Source of the DNA: Erysipelotrichia bacterium
Lineage (GTDB): Bacteria; Muiribacteriota; Ozemobacteria; Ozemobacterales; Ozemobacteraceae
Length of the DNA: 43,119 nt
Direction: 5' to 3'
Assembly (NCBI GenBank): GCA_009928855.1
Contig: SABV01000003.1
Span: 1-43,119, forward strand
Shown here: in pieces, positions 17,501 to 24,608 of the stretch
Layout of the letters: each line of letters opens with the position of its first letter
Numbering within the stretch: the first letter of the stretch is position 1
The notes under the pieces: model-generated
Seen by the model: only the letters and a program-made list of their open reading frames with translations
The model's database searches: none
Told to the model about the DNA's origin: nothing
Position numbers and translations under genes: made by a program

Positions 17501-17714
17501 GTCGCTCTTTGGTGCGTTCAAGAAGATCTATTCTGAGTTTCTCAAGTTTGGGGTCGAATTCGTCTTTGCTGAGCTCCTGACGAAGAAGCTCCATGTATGC
17601 TTCCCCATACATTCTGGCGCTGAGGAACTTGCGCAGTGATACGTAGTCTTCGGAGGCGGCAGACAAAGCAACCGTTTTGCCCGCAAAAATAATTGCAAAA
17701 AGCAGGAGCAGCAA
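14580..17714 (-). CDS. Large bitopic TPR-repeat membrane protein (acidic linker)
   Basis: About 1044 residues. An N-terminal hydrophobic signal or anchor is followed by TPRs (about 60-160), an acidic Pro/Asn/Glu-rich linker (about 195-300), more TPRs, and a membrane helix (VNIGFGIFALMFLTVFLLRLMP, about 486-507). More TPRs (about 525-760), a second Pro/Asp/Glu-rich linker and a last TPR set follow. The probable topology is one TPR block outside and one inside the cytoplasm. The track start at 17714 is a TTG inside the signal's hydrophobic core. The frame stays open upstream and reads HSKKSFF before that core, so the true start is probably further up. AAGGA, overlapping the previous gene's stop, sits 7 nt before an in-frame CTG at 17771. 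No binding partner can be read; a pilus scaffold role is suggested by the operon only. Confidence 0.82.
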   Translation of the reverse strand: MLLLLFAIIFAGKTVALSAASEDYVSLRKFLSARMYGEAYMELLRQELSKDEFDPKLEKLRIDLLERTKERLNKQARINPDDPAIFTILADINFHQGKLEEASANISKALENKSGPVANYVFAKILFRKGNLTQAFDQMGTVLESMPDSPVVFEDFQFLYSCKSYGVATARKICRNTNFLKRSTPVAGAAEIPEAPESPFENDPTIVTAPTQTQNTNQPQPIESAQINDGNDDDSPLPDETEQNNLPDDPGTEISELPDTQLPEPVDGTEIERPLPVGVATETEVENPAEDPEKEKIKKAEYWLNQAAKQIENRRYDDADNNWKKAVELYPGLPGKDEIRSQLDTKFDLFKRYKKAKELFEAEKYDQAIPTLEEAYKEEPIRFKEAAFLIGKSYLLRPEPDYDNALKYLAIVLEDKDTDPLFRRDIEWTKLEILYGTRRYEDADSIFQNFMKNEESFTRNQVNFNQLRYGLWYEINKTWVNIGFGIFALMFLTVFLLRLMPALTFSLSDPVASAKKAFEKARFDRAISLAEKALTKKQPVQIERELLEILTKAHFELKNFVRCQENARIILEKFPGNTTAWGYLAKASMASHDTSNEAITMYEAIYTENPHKTEYLPVLAKHYAETKNKTVEAMGVLFTYYQNGSKEPPVIIALAEGYVQNRSMGKEVITVLEDALKIKDKIEFRELLARNFAKAGQYADAARECIKVLNENINNMGIHVVYTSSMKKLKMVNEAIAQYEDFMRHYPGNPQLMEIIAGLKKDATGFSSETEESILSDIPDELPMPDLPEPGSYDNDGLDIDSFVEPPPKGFEDDNGQNIPLPDFLKNDEYAFNYEQPTPAPDVPLPASAINLPTLNPFDDSDTIFDDFVGDLPEELGGNKAEDLSIGNFATQNMVTEDDLLTEIPPIAPPTPQNHINGTDRVTAPSQLSAAREKAAKKKWDEVIGLLSPEFASERNKDTGLLLADAWLQKGKAGMAMEIIETLDFDPEIMGENIKDVLYRTGVALETEKKYTEALKIYDMICNVDINYKDAFDRSDKIYTRQKS

Positions 17715-17781
17715 AAAAAACGATTTTTTGCTGTGAATAGTGCTGTTCTGTGTGAAATCTATTGGTTTCAGGGATTGTTCC

Positions 17782-20358
17782 TTAGCAGAGATTTTTGCCG
17801 CAATATTGGCAACAATAGTCTTTAGATGAATTCAACTGATTGCAGTGTGGGCAGACGGCCTGACCCGATGCTGATTGCTGTTCGTCGGGCTGCGAAGCCG
17901 AAGGGCCACGCCTGTTTTCTTCGTTTAAAACGAGTTTTTGGGTTTCTTTCAGGCCGTTCTGAAATGCAACGTTATATGGATTGTTCTTAAGAAAATTAGC
18001 ATATATTTCGAGCAGGTCATTAAGGCGTTGCTGCTTATGGTAGGCTTCTCTAAGAACAGAGTGAACAAGTTCGTTGTTGACATCAGAGTTTATGACCTGC
18101 TCGCAGAGTTGCAGACAACTGTCAAACTGCCGTAATTTGAGGTGTATGCGGGCAACTCCAAGCAAAAATTCGGCTTCAGGAGAGCCAAGTTCCATCATTT
18201 TCTGGAATACTTTCATAGCTTTGTCATCGCTGCGAAGCTTTTTGAGATAATACCGACCAAGAGGCTTGAGAACATCGGGATTATTCGGATCCAGGTTGAG
18301 CCACTGTTCCAATATTTTGACGCCATCTTCGGAAAGGGTTTTTTGTTGTGTGTAATGCGAGCCCAGTAAGGATACCAGGGCAATGTTACGCGGATCTTTC
18401 TGATAAAGGCTGAGAAGTTCAGGAAGACTTTCCGGGGATAGCATGCGCCTGCCCAGATATGCGTAACCCAGCCATAAATGAGCGTCTTCGTCTTTCGGGT
18501 TAATAGAAATAAGGTGCTTACACTCACCGATTGCCTTGTCATAAATGCCACGCTTCAGATAAGCCTGACCCAGAATGCGTGATATCAGGGCGCCGTCAAA
18601 ATATGTCAGGTTCGGCAGGCGCCTGATTTTCATCAGTTCTTCGATGCATTCTTCAAGCATTTCTTTTTTCAGAAAAGTTTGTGCTTTGCGGATCGACGAA
18701 TTTTTACTGTATTCAGGTAGATATTTATACAGGGCATAGGCAATCCATAAAAGCAGTGCCAATACAATGACCGGAAAGATTTTTTTCCACTTGGCAGTGC
18801 TCGAAGCCAGCAACTTGTCGTTTATTTCAGGATAATCAGGATCAGAGTCGTAAATTTCCTTGAAATATTTGAATGCCATGTCTTTTTCGTCTTTTTTGAG
18901 AAGAATCGAGGCAATGACGAACTTGGCACGATTGTTTTCTTTTTGGATTGTAAGCTGATAGCGTGCTTCTTCGAGAGCTTTGTCTTCGTTGCCTGTTTTC
19001 CAGTAGGCTTCAGCCAGATAACTGGGCAGCTGAACATCGAAGTTCTTAGGCAATTGCGACAGGTATTTGAGTGAATCCTCGTATTCATAGGCGTTTCTGG
19101 CGTCGAGAGCTTTTTTCCAGAGAGTTGCGTGATCATCTGATGTTTTTATTTTTGCAATTTCTGATTCAAACTGTTGCCTGAAGCGGTTTTGTGCCGTGTC
19201 CAGTTCTATGATTGCCATGCCCCTGTTAAAACATGTTGCGGCATCTTTCTCGTTTCCTGCTTCATTGAATTGCTTGCCGCGCCGCAAAAATCCTTCTATT
19301 AAAGCTGATCTGCCTTCTTGGTCTCTAGGCAGCCTGTCTGGCCGGCCAAGAAGTTTGAGAAGGCTGTCTTCCTTTTTTGAGGCTTCTTCTAGTAACTTCT
19401 GCGCTTCAGCATTTTCTGGCTCTACAGACACAACGTATTCGAGCATATCTCGGGCCTCAAGCCAGCTGCCATTTTTTACCATTTTTTGGGCTTCAGTCAT
19501 GCTTTGTTTGGCATCTCTAGACTGGGTTAGCTTGTCGAGAGCCGCTTGCGCCGACTCATTACCCGGAGACAGCTCTTCTGCACGCTTTAATATTTCTATG
19601 GCTGCTTCATTATTGCCGGCTTCTTTTTCGGTCTGGGCCTGTTTTACCAGCTCTTGCACTGCCTGCGACTGTTTTTCTTTTATCGTGTTCAAAAGCTGTT
19701 TTATCGAATCCGGATTTTTCAGTGAATATTTGGAAGCGTTATCTGCGTGGATTCTGGCTGTATTCAGATTGTTTTTTTGCAATTCGATGGTTGCCATAGT
19801 GAAAAAGAGCTGACCCATCTCTTCAGAATCATAACGGGTTCGCAAAGACGGATTTTGAGCGATTAGTTTCTCGCCCATGGCAAGTGCTTTTTCCTGATGG
19901 TTAGCTGCAATAAGCCGATCGATTATTTTAAGCCCGATTCCGATTTCGCTGGGGTTTACCTGTACAATTTCGTTCAGAATCTGTTCTAATGCCGTTGTAT
20001 CTTTTGATTTTTCAATAGCGGGCAGGCTCTCTTTGAGCACCTTGGCGTAAGCCTCAGCGTAATTTGTGTTTTCTGGCTCAAGACCCTGCGCTTTTTTGAG
20101 CATTTTGACCATTTCATCGCGTTTATTGCGCAATTTTAGCAATTTCGCCGCGTTAAAATAGGGTTCGGCCCAGGCCGGTTCGAGTTGCATTGCCTGCTTC
20201 AAATGCAGGATTGCTTCTTGATGATGCCCGCTGTCGATTGCCAGAAGGCCCTTGCGATTCAGTTCTCTGGCTGCTTCTGATTGTGCAAAAACAGAGATAC
20301 TGGAAATAAAAAACACTGCTAAGATGCAGACAGCAAAAAAAATCTTAAAGCGGTTCAT
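17782..20358 (-). CDS. Bitopic TPR-repeat protein with C-terminal zinc ribbon
   Basis: The track's first 27 residues are spurious. The ATG at 20358 (MNRFKIFFAVCILAVFFISS) has GAGGAAG just before it and begins a signal or anchor sequence. The 858-residue product then has many TPRs (about 30-530; for example AWAEPYFNAAKLLKLRNKRDE), a membrane helix (IFPVIVLALLLWIAYALYKYL, about 550) and a second TPR block (about 580-800). It ends in a zinc-ribbon-like motif with CPHC and CQYCGKNLC. If the N-terminal block is periplasmic, the ribbon is cytoplasmic. Architecture and order match the neighbouring 1044-residue protein, suggesting a paired complex. The gene lies 38 nt after the HEAT gene in the pilus gene run. 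Function unknown. Confidence 0.87.
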   Translation of the reverse strand: MNRFKIFFAVCILAVFFISSISVFAQSEAARELNRKGLLAIDSGHHQEAILHLKQAMQLEPAWAEPYFNAAKLLKLRNKRDEMVKMLKKAQGLEPENTNYAEAYAKVLKESLPAIEKSKDTTALEQILNEIVQVNPSEIGIGLKIIDRLIAANHQEKALAMGEKLIAQNPSLRTRYDSEEMGQLFFTMATIELQKNNLNTARIHADNASKYSLKNPDSIKQLLNTIKEKQSQAVQELVKQAQTEKEAGNNEAAIEILKRAEELSPGNESAQAALDKLTQSRDAKQSMTEAQKMVKNGSWLEARDMLEYVVSVEPENAEAQKLLEEASKKEDSLLKLLGRPDRLPRDQEGRSALIEGFLRRGKQFNEAGNEKDAATCFNRGMAIIELDTAQNRFRQQFESEIAKIKTSDDHATLWKKALDARNAYEYEDSLKYLSQLPKNFDVQLPSYLAEAYWKTGNEDKALEEARYQLTIQKENNRAKFVIASILLKKDEKDMAFKYFKEIYDSDPDYPEINDKLLASSTAKWKKIFPVIVLALLLWIAYALYKYLPEYSKNSSIRKAQTFLKKEMLEECIEELMKIRRLPNLTYFDGALISRILGQAYLKRGIYDKAIGECKHLISINPKDEDAHLWLGYAYLGRRMLSPESLPELLSLYQKDPRNIALVSLLGSHYTQQKTLSEDGVKILEQWLNLDPNNPDVLKPLGRYYLKKLRSDDKAMKVFQKMMELGSPEAEFLLGVARIHLKLRQFDSCLQLCEQVINSDVNNELVHSVLREAYHKQQRLNDLLEIYANFLKNNPYNVAFQNGLKETQKLVLNEENRRGPSASQPDEQQSASGQAVCPHCNQLNSSKDYCCQYCGKNLC

Positions 20359-20396
20359 GACTTCCTCATTTTTCTCAAGTATGACCGCTTGACAGT

Positions 20397-21713
20397 CTAA
20401 GTTATTTTTGAAAGTTTTGCCAGTGCTTTTAGTGCGCATCTTCTGACGTCGGGGTCAGAGTCTCCGGTCAGGTCCTGTAAAACATCGCCAAACTGAAGAG
20501 CGCCAATTTCGCCAAGTGCCCAGGCTGCTGACGACCGCATCTGTTTATGCGAAGACCTGAGCATTTGTTTAAGAGTCAGGATTGCGCCAGTTCCGCCAAG
20601 TTTCCAGAGTGCTGTTGCCGCATTGCTTCTAACACGGTTATGAGAGTCACTAAGCATCGGGAATAACAGTTCGGAATACTGTGAATCTTTGAGCATTCCT
20701 ATTGATTCAACACTGTTGGCACGCACGCGGCCGTCGGTGTCTCGAAGAGCCTTGGCGAGCAAAACCACTGTTCTTGGATCTTCAGATTTTCCGATGCTTT
20801 TGATCATTGTGGCACGCAGTCTGGAATTTTCTTCGCGGCTGTATTTTTCGGTTAGACGGGCAAGGGCAAGATCAGCGCTTAATTTTAGCGCGACTTTGAT
20901 AATTGTATCTCTTATTCCAGGTTCTTCTTCTTTTGCAAAAGCTTCTATGAGGTTGGCAATAACTTTTCCTGAACCTATTTTACCGATACTTAATACGGCG
21001 CGATTTCTCACTGTGGGCGAGATATCGCTCAAAAGACCGATAAGGAGATCTATAGAACGCTCTTCTTGTATTTCGCCCAGAATATAAGCGACCGAAGCTC
21101 TTTTGCGTGTGTTAGGCGATCTGAGTTCTTCCGGTAGTGTGTTAAGGCCGAAGCGAATGCCTTTCATCCAGAGTGCCTTAAGAGCATTAGCTCTGACGCG
21201 GTTGTTGCGGTCTGCTACGAGCACTTTCAGAACTTCAACGATTTCTGGAATATCAATGTCGCCGAGCGCTTCTACAGCGTTAGCTCTTACTCGTTCATCG
21301 GCATAATTAAGAAAAGCCTTCAAAAGCGGCACAAATTCGGCAGACTTGAGAGCGCCGAGTACTTTTATTCCCGTGGCAACCAGCGCCGGGTCTTCTTCTC
21401 GCTTTAAAAAATCACATATGGCAGCCTTTACTTCAGGCTGGTGGCGATTTTGAAGCGCATACAGCGATTCTCCGCGCAAAACACTGTTCGGGGATTCGAG
21501 ATAAGTGATGATCATTCCGATGATTTCAGGGTCAGAAGTCTTTTTTGAGGCTTTCATTGCGGCACACACCACTTCGGGGCGGCCATCGCGAAGGCCTTCA
21601 AGAACGAATTCATCCATGTCTTCAATCGGGTTTCGCAACAGACCCTTCAGGCAGAACAGCCTTACGCTTTTATCCCTATCCTGGAAAAGTTTCTTCAGGG
21701 TTTTATAATCCAT
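20397..21713 (-). CDS. HEAT-repeat protein
   Basis: The 438-residue soluble protein consists almost wholly of about 30-residue HEAT/PBS-lyase-type repeats, recognisable by recurring DPxxxVRxxAxxALG units (VRANAVEALGDIDIPE, VRNRAVLSIGKIGSG, VRANSVESIGMLKDS, MRSSAAWALGEIGAL). There is no signal peptide or membrane helix, so it is cytoplasmic. Such solenoids are protein-binding scaffolds with no catalysis of their own. It follows the pilP-like gene by 12 nt with TAAGGA serving both as stop and ribosome site, and precedes two TPR membrane proteins. The linkage suggests a cytoplasmic scaffold of the pilus/secretion base. Two other HEAT genes occur in this window at pilT and before apt. Confidence 0.9.
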   Translation of the reverse strand: MDYKTLKKLFQDRDKSVRLFCLKGLLRNPIEDMDEFVLEGLRDGRPEVVCAAMKASKKTSDPEIIGMIITYLESPNSVLRGESLYALQNRHQPEVKAAICDFLKREEDPALVATGIKVLGALKSAEFVPLLKAFLNYADERVRANAVEALGDIDIPEIVEVLKVLVADRNNRVRANALKALWMKGIRFGLNTLPEELRSPNTRKRASVAYILGEIQEERSIDLLIGLLSDISPTVRNRAVLSIGKIGSGKVIANLIEAFAKEEEPGIRDTIIKVALKLSADLALARLTEKYSREENSRLRATMIKSIGKSEDPRTVVLLAKALRDTDGRVRANSVESIGMLKDSQYSELLFPMLSDSHNRVRSNAATALWKLGGTGAILTLKQMLRSSHKQMRSSAAWALGEIGALQFGDVLQDLTGDSDPDVRRCALKALAKLSKIT

Positions 21714-21725
21714 CGCTGTTGGTCC

Positions 21726-22349
21726 TTAGTTGTGGTCTGAGAGAGAAATCTCAAATTCTCGAATAGTTTCTGATTCATCTGAAATAACTATTTTTTCAGG
21801 CAGAACTGATCTAAGTGAAAATGGAGTGCTCTTCAGCGTGGCTCCAACTTTAGTAAGCAGTACTTCGTTGGCATATTTCAAAATTGCAACCCGGTCGTTA
21901 CCGAGCGTAAAAAAGCCATGATAAGAGATTTCAGGTCTCACGTATCCGGCCTGGTCAGGAAGAAATTCAGAGATCAACATTTTGCCATCGCCTGCTCTGT
22001 TGAATATATTTCGGCCACTATCATAAGGGTATACGCTGGTTGCAGCAAACCTGGTATCGATAGTGGCAGAGAGAGTCGGATAAGAAGGCGGCGATATAGG
22101 GTCAGGCATCTTGAGTGGCTGTTTTTGGGTTTCAGCTACTGTGGCTTTCGTTGCCGCAGCCGGTTGAGTTGCTGCTTGAGTTGCTGCCTGAGTTGTAGCG
22201 GCAACGCCGCCCTTGGCTTCAAGTTCTTTGGCAAGACGGGCTGGCTTTAAAACAAACCAGTCGACCATAAGCAGACCCAGAATAAAAGGAACGCCAATTG
22301 CCACAGCTTTGTTGTTTCTAAGATATTGCTGAAATTCCTGTCTGGTCAT
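21726..22349 (-). CDS. pilP: PilP/GspC-like inner-membrane assembly protein
   Basis: The 207-residue product has one membrane helix near the N-terminus (AVAIGVPFILGLLMVDWFVL, about 15-34), then an Ala/Thr/Gln-rich linker with an AATTQAATQAATQP repeat. A small beta domain follows at about 125-205 (ISYHGFFTLGNDRVAILKYANEVLLTKVGATLKS...), the layout of GspC homology-region and PilP domains. In type IV pili PilP joins PilN/PilO to the secretin PilQ. Position directly after pilM, pilN and pilO supports the call. Unlike typical PilP it lacks a lipobox and is membrane-anchored, which is closer to GspC. It is separated from pilO by 24 nt. Symbol assigned by context and domain shape, not by strong sequence identity. 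Confidence 0.68.
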   Translation of the reverse strand: MTRQEFQQYLRNNKAVAIGVPFILGLLMVDWFVLKPARLAKELEAKGGVAATTQAATQAATQPAAATKATVAETQKQPLKMPDPISPPSYPTLSATIDTRFAATSVYPYDSGRNIFNRAGDGKMLISEFLPDQAGYVRPEISYHGFFTLGNDRVAILKYANEVLLTKVGATLKSTPFSLRSVLPEKIVISDESETIREFEISLSDHN

Positions 22350-22373
22350 CTGTTTCGTGTTTACCTTTGTTGG

Positions 22374-22955
22374 TCAGGGGAGAAAGAATGTAGAAAGGGT
22401 TATCTTCAGTGACATGTTGCCTTCTGCATTGGTTATGGGCGGAACAATTTCGAGCTGAGAAACTTTAACAAGTCTTCCAAGGGCGTTTTCGAGTTCCCAT
22501 AGGAACTGTTTCACTTTGTTGTATGAACCATGGACTTTTAAATCAAATTTAAACTCGAGGTAGCTTGATCCTGCTCCGGCTACCGGCATTGGAGCTTTGT
22601 AGGTAGAGTCAAGAATCTGCACATCAAGAGCTTTGGCTTTACGTTGCACCTGTTCGATGAACAGCGTGTAGTTGGCAGATTTTTCAAGAAGTTTTTCAAA
22701 CTTTTCTTTTACTTCCTGGCGCTTGAGGCGAAGTTGCTCGGTAATTTCTGTGACCTGTTGCTGCCGCCTGGCTAATTCAACTTTAGAATCTTCCAGTTTT
22801 TTCTTGAGGCCCGCAATTTCGGTGTTTTTGTTGAGTATCGTCTGCCTCTGGGTTTGATTCACAGAGCCGAGAAAATACAGCAAAGAGACTATAGCGGCGG
22901 CTATAAGTCCGTAGGTTATCGCTCTTTCTAAATTTGATCGAAGTCTGGTCTTCAC
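22374..22955 (-). CDS. pilO: Type IV pilus assembly protein PilO
   Basis: The 193-residue protein has a short cytoplasmic N-terminus, one membrane helix (AITYGLIAAAIVSLLYFLG, about 12-30), a coiled coil (about 40-95) and a C-terminal ferredoxin-like domain (about 105-190). The domain includes the PilO-typical stretch FKFDLKVHGSYNKVKQFLWELENALGRLVKVSQLEI. PilO pairs with PilN in the inner membrane and links the cytoplasmic PilM ring to PilP. The start is GTG at 22955 with AAGGAAG 5 nt upstream. It lies 15 nt after pilN in a canonical M-N-O-P order. Confidence 0.88.
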   Translation of the reverse strand: MKTRLRSNLERAITYGLIAAAIVSLLYFLGSVNQTQRQTILNKNTEIAGLKKKLEDSKVELARRQQQVTEITEQLRLKRQEVKEKFEKLLEKSANYTLFIEQVQRKAKALDVQILDSTYKAPMPVAGAGSSYLEFKFDLKVHGSYNKVKQFLWELENALGRLVKVSQLEIVPPITNAEGNMSLKITLSTFFLP

Positions 22956-22970
22956 AAAACTTCCTTAAAT

Positions 22971-23537
22971 TTATTTTCGCCCCGGGGCGATATAAGAAAA
23001 CTCTATAATGAACTTCTGTATAGATCCATTGGCTCCCGATACTTCAGTGTTGCTTTTCAACATTGATTTGAACTTGCCGCTTTGTTTGAGTCTCTTTTCA
23101 AACTCCAGAGCGTCAAATATCGAAGAGGCTTCTCCGTTCAGCGTAAAATTAACGTCCATGTTGTTGAAATTTTTGGGACTCAAATCTGTTATCAGAACCC
23201 TTTCAGGGACTGCGGCCTCAAGTGTGGCAAGAAAATCAACCCAGCTGGTGCCAGGGGTGTCGAGATTGCGGTTAATAAAATCTATACTGCTCTTTAATGA
23301 AGTGATCTCACTGATCGGAGGCTGTATTTTTCCCGTTTTATCAATTACTTCGCGCAATTCGGTTTCAACTGAGTCAAAGGTCTTTTGAGCAGCCACCAGT
23401 TCTCCGCGATTTTTAAAAGACATACTACCAACCGCAGAGAGAGTCGTCAAAATAGCGATAAAAGCTATCGCCATGCTTATTATATCTCTGGGCAGGCTCT
23501 TATATTCTTTTGGCAGTAAATCAAATTGAAATTTCAT
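22971..23537 (-). CDS. pilN: Type IV pilus assembly protein PilN
   Basis: The 188-residue protein begins MKFQFDLLPKEYKSLP, the short cytoplasmic tail that in PilN carries the PilM-binding INLLP-like motif (here FDLLP). One membrane helix follows (IISMAIAFIAILTTLSAVGS, about 19-38), then a coiled coil and a C-terminal alpha/beta domain (about 100-185; VLITDLSPKNFNNMDVNFTLNGEA). It has a GGGAG ribosome site and starts 1 nt after the pilM stop. PilN bridges the PilM ring and PilO in the inner-membrane platform. Confidence 0.88.
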   Translation of the reverse strand: MKFQFDLLPKEYKSLPRDIISMAIAFIAILTTLSAVGSMSFKNRGELVAAQKTFDSVETELREVIDKTGKIQPPISEITSLKSSIDFINRNLDTPGTSWVDFLATLEAAVPERVLITDLSPKNFNNMDVNFTLNGEASSIFDALEFEKRLKQSGKFKSMLKSNTEVSGANGSIQKFIIEFSYIAPGRK

Positions 23538-23538
23538 A

Positions 23539-24606
23539 TTACTCCCTTAAGAAACAGCCGCTGGCTGCAGCAAGAGCGTTGCGTTCAGATGCATCTACAG
23601 CGCTGCCGTTGACATAAAGCTGATAAAGTTCTGAAATACACCTGACCTTGGTATTCAGGTTCGTGGCAAGAACTACTTGAATATTTTCATAATTGGCACC
23701 GCCGCCAGAAATTATGATTTCGTGAATGCTGAACTCTCTGAATTTTGTTAAATAGGCTTCGATAGAATTAAAAATTTCGCGACACAGAATTGCAAAAACG
23801 TTTTTGATTACCGTGAAGTTGTATTGAATATCCTGTTCTGGCGAGGCTTCTGGCAGAAAGAAGATTTCGTTGCGTTTAAACTGGTCAGCATCAGGTTCTG
23901 AAACATGAAAGTGCCGGCTCAACTGTTTAGTAAAATCATATGCACCAATTGGACGGTTGTTTATAGCCCTGATCAGGCCATCTTTAAAAACCGCTACTGA
24001 GGTAGATTCGTGTCCAAGGTGTATCAGGCAGATATTTTTACCTTTATTTTCGTCGCTCGTGAGGTAATGCTCAATCAGATTGGCGACGTTGAGAATATTC
24101 ACGTCGATGACAACAGGGTTCAAACCGGCCTGCTGGACAATGCCACCGGCTTCGAGCATATTGTTTTTTATGATCGCCATGGTCAGTATGATTTCGTCTT
24201 CTTCCCAGTTGCCAATATTCTGGTGAACTGTGTACCAGTGATCATACGGAAGCGGCATGATTGGTTCAAAGTCTTCTTTTATCGCCTCATCCATTTCTTT
24301 GCGGGAATAACGTGGCGGCGTTATCAGCATATTTACCAGAGCTGAATGATCAGGGATCATCATAATAGTATTCTCGTAGGGAAGCTTGGCTTCTTTAATG
24401 AGAGATACCGCAGCTTTTTGTATTGGCTCAGGGTCCATAATCGGATATTCGATAAAAGTTGAGGCCACGAAATTTTTAGGCGTATTGGTTGACAGGCATT
24501 TTTTCAGGCGAATTTCACCCGGTGCGGCTGAATCCAGGACCAGCAGACGCATTTCATAGGTCCCAAGCTCCATGACGGTTGTTATTTTCTGACCTGAACT
24601 GATCAT
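23539..24606 (-). CDS. pilM: Type IV pilus assembly protein PilM (actin-like ATPase)
   Basis: The 355-residue cytoplasmic protein has the FtsA/PilM actin-like fold: phosphate-1-like TVMELGTYEMRLLVLD (about 10-25), phosphate-2-like NICLIHLGHESTSVAVFKDG, and an adenosine motif EIIISGGGANYENIQ. PilM rings bind ATP and the N-terminal tail of PilN at the pilus base. It follows pilB by 2 nt and precedes pilN by 1 nt. The length matches the family (about 350). One deviation is the phosphate-1 loop ELGTYEMRLLVLD, which differs from the usual DIGSSSIKxVEL, so ATP binding may be altered. Confidence 0.9.
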   Translation of the reverse strand: MISSGQKITTVMELGTYEMRLLVLDSAAPGEIRLKKCLSTNTPKNFVASTFIEYPIMDPEPIQKAAVSLIKEAKLPYENTIMMIPDHSALVNMLITPPRYSRKEMDEAIKEDFEPIMPLPYDHWYTVHQNIGNWEEDEIILTMAIIKNNMLEAGGIVQQAGLNPVVIDVNILNVANLIEHYLTSDENKGKNICLIHLGHESTSVAVFKDGLIRAINNRPIGAYDFTKQLSRHFHVSEPDADQFKRNEIFFLPEASPEQDIQYNFTVIKNVFAILCREIFNSIEAYLTKFREFSIHEIIISGGGANYENIQVVLATNLNTKVRCISELYQLYVNGSAVDASERNALAAASGCFLRE

Positions 24607-24608
24607 TG

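Noticed and set aside
19196-19813. 205-aa plus-strand ORF
   Set aside because: Antisense to the TPR gene; Ser/Ala-rich composition is typical of a shadow.
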